DNA of 7,618 nt from JBFHER01 sp041584055. Lineage in GTDB: Bacteria; Bacteroidota; Bacteroidia; Bacteroidales; UBA5342. The notes below the pieces were generated by a model. That model made no database searches and had not been told where the DNA came from. It saw nothing but the letters and a program-made list of their open reading frames with translations. How positions within the stretch are numbered: position 1 is the stretch's first letter; every line of letters begins with the position of its first letter. Of this stretch, positions 5,162 to 7,618 are shown in pieces. The DNA is taken from the NCBI GenBank assembly GCA_041584055.1, contig JBFHER010000181.1, positions 1-7,618 of the forward strand. Reading direction: 5' to 3'. The position numbers and the translations under genes are program-made.

Positions 5162-7231
5162 TTACTTTTTCTTTTTATCGTCTTTTTTTTCGTCTTTCTC
5201 CATTTGATCCTTCAATTCTGCTAAGCCAGCGATATCACCAAGAGTTGTTTTCTCCAGGTTATCAACCACTTTCTTCATGCCTTTCTTGGCCGTTGCAGCT
5301 GTTGATTTTCTGCTTGCACTGGCCTCAGCACGTTTCACATCTTCGAATACGCGGCTATGAGAAACGATGATTCGTTTAGACTCTTTATTGAACTCAATTA
5401 CTTTGAAGTCCATTTTCTCATCTAATTTCGCTTGAGAACCGTCTTCTTTCTGCAGATGTTTTGGCGTTGCAAATCCTTCAACACCATAAGGCAGAGATAC
5501 AACAGCACCTTTGTCGAACAATTCGATGATGGTACCTTCGTGAATTGAACCTTCAGTGAAGATTGTCTCAAACACTTCCCATGGATTTTCTTCCAGCTGC
5601 TTGTGTCCTAAACTCAAACGACGGTTGTCTTTGTCGATTTCAAGCACCACAACTTCAATAGGAGCACCTACCTGAGTAAACTCAGCAGGATGTTTGATTT
5701 TCTTCGTCCAGGAAAGGTCAGAAATGTGAATCAAACCATCTACACCTTCTTCTATTTCAACGAATACACCGAAATTAGTGAAGTTACGAACAGTTGCTGT
5801 ATGCTTGGTACTTACACCGTACTTCTCTTCGATTTTCTCCCATGGATCATCTTTCAGTTGCTTGATGCCAAGAGACATTTTACGCTCTTCACGATCCAAT
5901 GTTAAGATAACAGCTTCTACTTCATCACCCACTTTCAGGAAGTCTTGTGCACTTCTCAGGTGTTGGCTCCATGACATTTCAGAAACGTGGATCAAACCTT
6001 CAACGCCGGTTGCGATTTCAACAAACGCACCATAGTCAGCCAATACAACCACTTTTCCTTTCACCTTGTCGCCTAATTTCAATTCTGAATCCAGTGAATC
6101 CCATGGATGTGGCGTCAATTGTTTGAGACCAAGTGCAATCCGTTTTTTGTCATCATCAAAGTCAAGGATTACAACGTTCAATTTTTGATCCAACTGAACA
6201 ATTTCCTCTGGATGAGAAACGCGACCCCATGATAGATCGGTTATGTGGATCAATCCGTCCACACCACCAAGGTCGATAAACACACCATAAGAAGTAATGT
6301 TTTTCACAGTACCTTCCAGTACCTGACCTTTCTCGAGTTTTGCGATAATTTGTTTCTTTTGTTCTTCAAGCTCAGCTTCAATAAGCGCTTTGTGCGATAC
6401 AACCACGTTACGGAACTCCTGGTTGATTTTAACCACTTTGAATTCCATTGTTTTACCAACGTAGATATCATAATCACGAATTGGTTTCACATCAATTTGT
6501 GAACCTGGCAAGAACGCTTCGATTCCGAAAACGTCAACAATCATACCACCTTTGGTTCTACATTTGATGAAACCTTTAATCACTTCATCTTTCGCCAATG
6601 CTTCGTTTACACGATCCCATGAACGGAGCGCACGTGCTTTTTTGTGTGACAATACTAACTGTCCTTTTACATCTTCCTGATTTTCGATGTAAACCTCAAC
6701 GGTATCGCCCACTTTTAAGTCAGGGTTGTAACGGAATTCGTTCAAACTAACAATACCGTCTGATTTGAAACCAATATTTACAACAACCTCACGCTTATTC
6801 ATGCTTAACACAGTTCCGTCTACAACTTCTTTTTCAGCAACTGTAGACAATGTGTTTGAATAAAGATCTTCGAGTGCAGCTTTTTCTTTGCCTTGATACT
6901 CATCTCCCTGCTCAAATGCATCCCAGTCGAAATCTACGATTCCAGCTTCTTCGTTGGATGCTGTTTCAGGCGCAGCTTTTTTTGTTTTTGGTTTTGCTTC
7001 AGCAACAACCTCAGGTGCAGCCTCAACCGCAACTTCTTCTTTTTCAGCAGCAGGTTCTTCCGCCACTACTTCTTCAGCAACATCTTCTGCTACTTCTTTT
7101 ACTTCCTCAACAACTTCTTCAACCACCTCTTCTTTTGCTTCAACAACTTCTTCCTGTTGAGCATCTTCTACTTGTTTTACCTCTTCTACAGGCTCCTGGT
7201 TTTCCAGGTTTTTTGTTTCTTTTTCAGCCAT
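5162..7231 (-). CDS. rpsA: 30S ribosomal protein S1, six S1 domains, long acidic N-terminus
   Basis: A 689-residue ribosomal protein bS1, which binds mRNA and brings it to the 30S subunit. Six S1/OB-fold repeats lie at roughly 134-199, 216-283, 300-371, 386-458, 473-545 and 560-627. Domains 3-5 carry the strongest signatures, for example GVDGLIHITDLSW (323-335), GVEGLIHVSEMSW (409-421) and GVDGLIHISDLSW (496-508). Domains 1, 2 and 6 are more divergent, as in E. coli S1. The protein is about 130 residues longer than E. coli S1, mainly because residues 1 to about 115 are an acidic Glu/Val/Ala-rich stretch. The C-terminus ends in a lysine-rich tail (KKDDKKKK). The gene stands alone, with its own promoter (7295-7302) and terminator (5105-5137). 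A purine stretch, AAAGGG, 8 nt before the ATG is only a weak Shine-Dalgarno match. Confidence 0.97.
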   Translation of the reverse strand: MAEKETKNLENQEPVEEVKQVEDAQQEEVVEAKEEVVEEVVEEVKEVAEDVAEEVVAEEPAAEKEEVAVEAAPEVVAEAKPKTKKAAPETASNEEAGIVDFDWDAFEQGDEYQGKEKAALEDLYSNTLSTVAEKEVVDGTVLSMNKREVVVNIGFKSDGIVSLNEFRYNPDLKVGDTVEVYIENQEDVKGQLVLSHKKARALRSWDRVNEALAKDEVIKGFIKCRTKGGMIVDVFGIEAFLPGSQIDVKPIRDYDIYVGKTMEFKVVKINQEFRNVVVSHKALIEAELEEQKKQIIAKLEKGQVLEGTVKNITSYGVFIDLGGVDGLIHITDLSWGRVSHPEEIVQLDQKLNVVILDFDDDKKRIALGLKQLTPHPWDSLDSELKLGDKVKGKVVVLADYGAFVEIATGVEGLIHVSEMSWSQHLRSAQDFLKVGDEVEAVILTLDREERKMSLGIKQLKDDPWEKIEEKYGVSTKHTATVRNFTNFGVFVEIEEGVDGLIHISDLSWTKKIKHPAEFTQVGAPIEVVVLEIDKDNRRLSLGHKQLEENPWEVFETIFTEGSIHEGTIIELFDKGAVVSLPYGVEGFATPKHLQKEDGSQAKLDEKMDFKVIEFNKESKRIIVSHSRVFEDVKRAEASASRKSTAATAKKGMKKVVDNLEKTTLGDIAGLAELKDQMEKDEKKDDKKKK

Positions 7232-7294
7232 GATAAATTCCCTTTACTCTTCTAAAAACTAATAAGTTAGACATTATATTTATAAATCGCGGCG

Positions 7295-7302
7295 CAAAGA
7301 TA
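7295..7302 (-). promoter_or_regulatory. rpsA promoter -7 element and AT-rich leader
   Basis: The minus strand reads TATCTTTGC, an exact match to the Bacteroidota -7 consensus TAnnTTTG with the common following C. TTGACA (7316-7311) lies upstream but only 11 bases away, closer than the usual 19-21, so its role as -33 is doubtful. The start point would be near 7289, giving an AT-rich leader of about 57 nt, which suits S1 binding and possible autoregulation. Autoregulation is known for E. coli rpsA and is inferred here. Confidence 0.65.
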
Positions 7303-7618
7303 CCATATTTTGTCAATCTGAAAAATATTTTATCTGTTTTTTATGGCAAGAAAAGACAGAAATTCAGAGAGTTATCCGAACTAAAACCTGTCACAGTGAA
7401 GTTTGATGAAGTTGGTCTGAAGCTTTTGTCTTTGCTGATGTAAATCAAATTATAGAAAGACATTAGAACTGGAAAGCACCCATAAAAAAGAGTCTCCCTA
7501 AAACCTCCACAAGAAATACTTAGTTCAGGGAGTTATTTTCATGACACTTATCATCTGAAATAGCCCTCAGATTTGCTTACTTTAATTTCGTTAATCTAAA
7601 AATCTGTCATATGAAATC
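7303..7618. other. Right-hand intergenic region, no supported gene
   Basis: Apart from the rpsA promoter at its left edge and the hairpin at 7484-7532, I see no credible gene. Two short open stretches exist: a minus-strand 40-codon ORF at 7341-7463, and a plus-strand stretch ending at TAA 7441-7443 without a usable start. The last eight bases, ATGAAATC from 7611, could be the start of a rightward gene, since TAATTTCG (7583-7590) is one base off the -7 consensus at a fitting distance. This is too little to call. Confidence 0.3.
7484..7532 (-). terminator. Terminator-like hairpin in the right-hand intergenic region
   Basis: On the minus strand ctccct (7532-7527) pairs with agggag (7499-7494), the stem extends imperfectly through GAAC/GTTT, and after four further bases a TTTTTT run follows (7489-7484). 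It would end a leftward transcript entering from beyond the window. All three minus-strand frames hit stop codons within the last 78 bases, so no coding sequence reaches it here. Confidence 0.4.

Noticed and set aside
6850..7255. Plus-strand ORFs rich in Leu, Gln, Phe or Ser opposite the rpsA start
   Set aside because: They are antisense shadows of the Glu/Val-rich codons of the acidic S1 arm.
7309..7443. Open plus-strand stretch ending with TAA at 7441-7443 (YGKKRQKFRELSELKP...), and a minus-strand 40-codon ORF at 7341-7463
   Set aside because: The plus stretch has no usable start and runs back through the rpsA promoter; the minus ORF overlaps it, has no recognisable homology and no promoter. 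I cannot exclude a gene remnant.

Overview
The window looks like chromosome of a member of Bacteroidota, probably near Marinilabiliales or Prolixibacteraceae, although the rank below phylum is only an impression. The evidence is: promoter -7 elements of the TAnnTTTG type upstream of most genes; almost no Shine-Dalgarno sequences; a six-domain ribosomal protein S1 with a long acidic N-terminus; a small AraC-type regulator with an HMA-like CxxC head; and a short IS200-type transposase that begins MATYTQI.

Layout. Bases 1-213 hold a 97-bp tandem repeat with two copies and the start of a third, and no credible gene. Bases 249-1417 are a nested array of one transposable element. It consists of a 797-bp full copy (249-1045) carrying a 148-aa HUH/Y1 transposase gene on the minus strand, a 305-bp internally deleted copy (1046-1350), and a 67-bp fragment (1351-1417). 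The element ends are packed with small perfect hairpins. Next, on the plus strand, come an AraC-type regulator (1499-2059) and a cobalamin-binding radical SAM protein of the HpnP-like, DUF4070-containing type (2261-3745). On the minus strand, convergent with it, are an Fsr-like MFS exporter (3828-5006) and ribosomal protein S1, rpsA (5162-7231), separated by a strong terminator. The remaining 387 bases (7232-7618) hold the rpsA promoter and leader, then apparently non-coding DNA with one terminator-like hairpin and possibly the first codons of a rightward gene.

How the genes relate. rpsA is housekeeping. The regulator, radical SAM enzyme and exporter each seem to have their own transcription signals, so they are neighbours rather than a proven operon. 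A metal- or redox-sensing regulator, a B12-dependent modifying enzyme and a drug-type exporter side by side could form a small response unit, but that is inference from proximity. The most informative part of the window is the transposon array. It shows an autonomous element next to a deletion derivative, and that derivative still carries about 33 bp of a diverged transposase gene and appears to have formed at an 8-bp microhomology. I found no clear sign of a wholly new multi-gene system.
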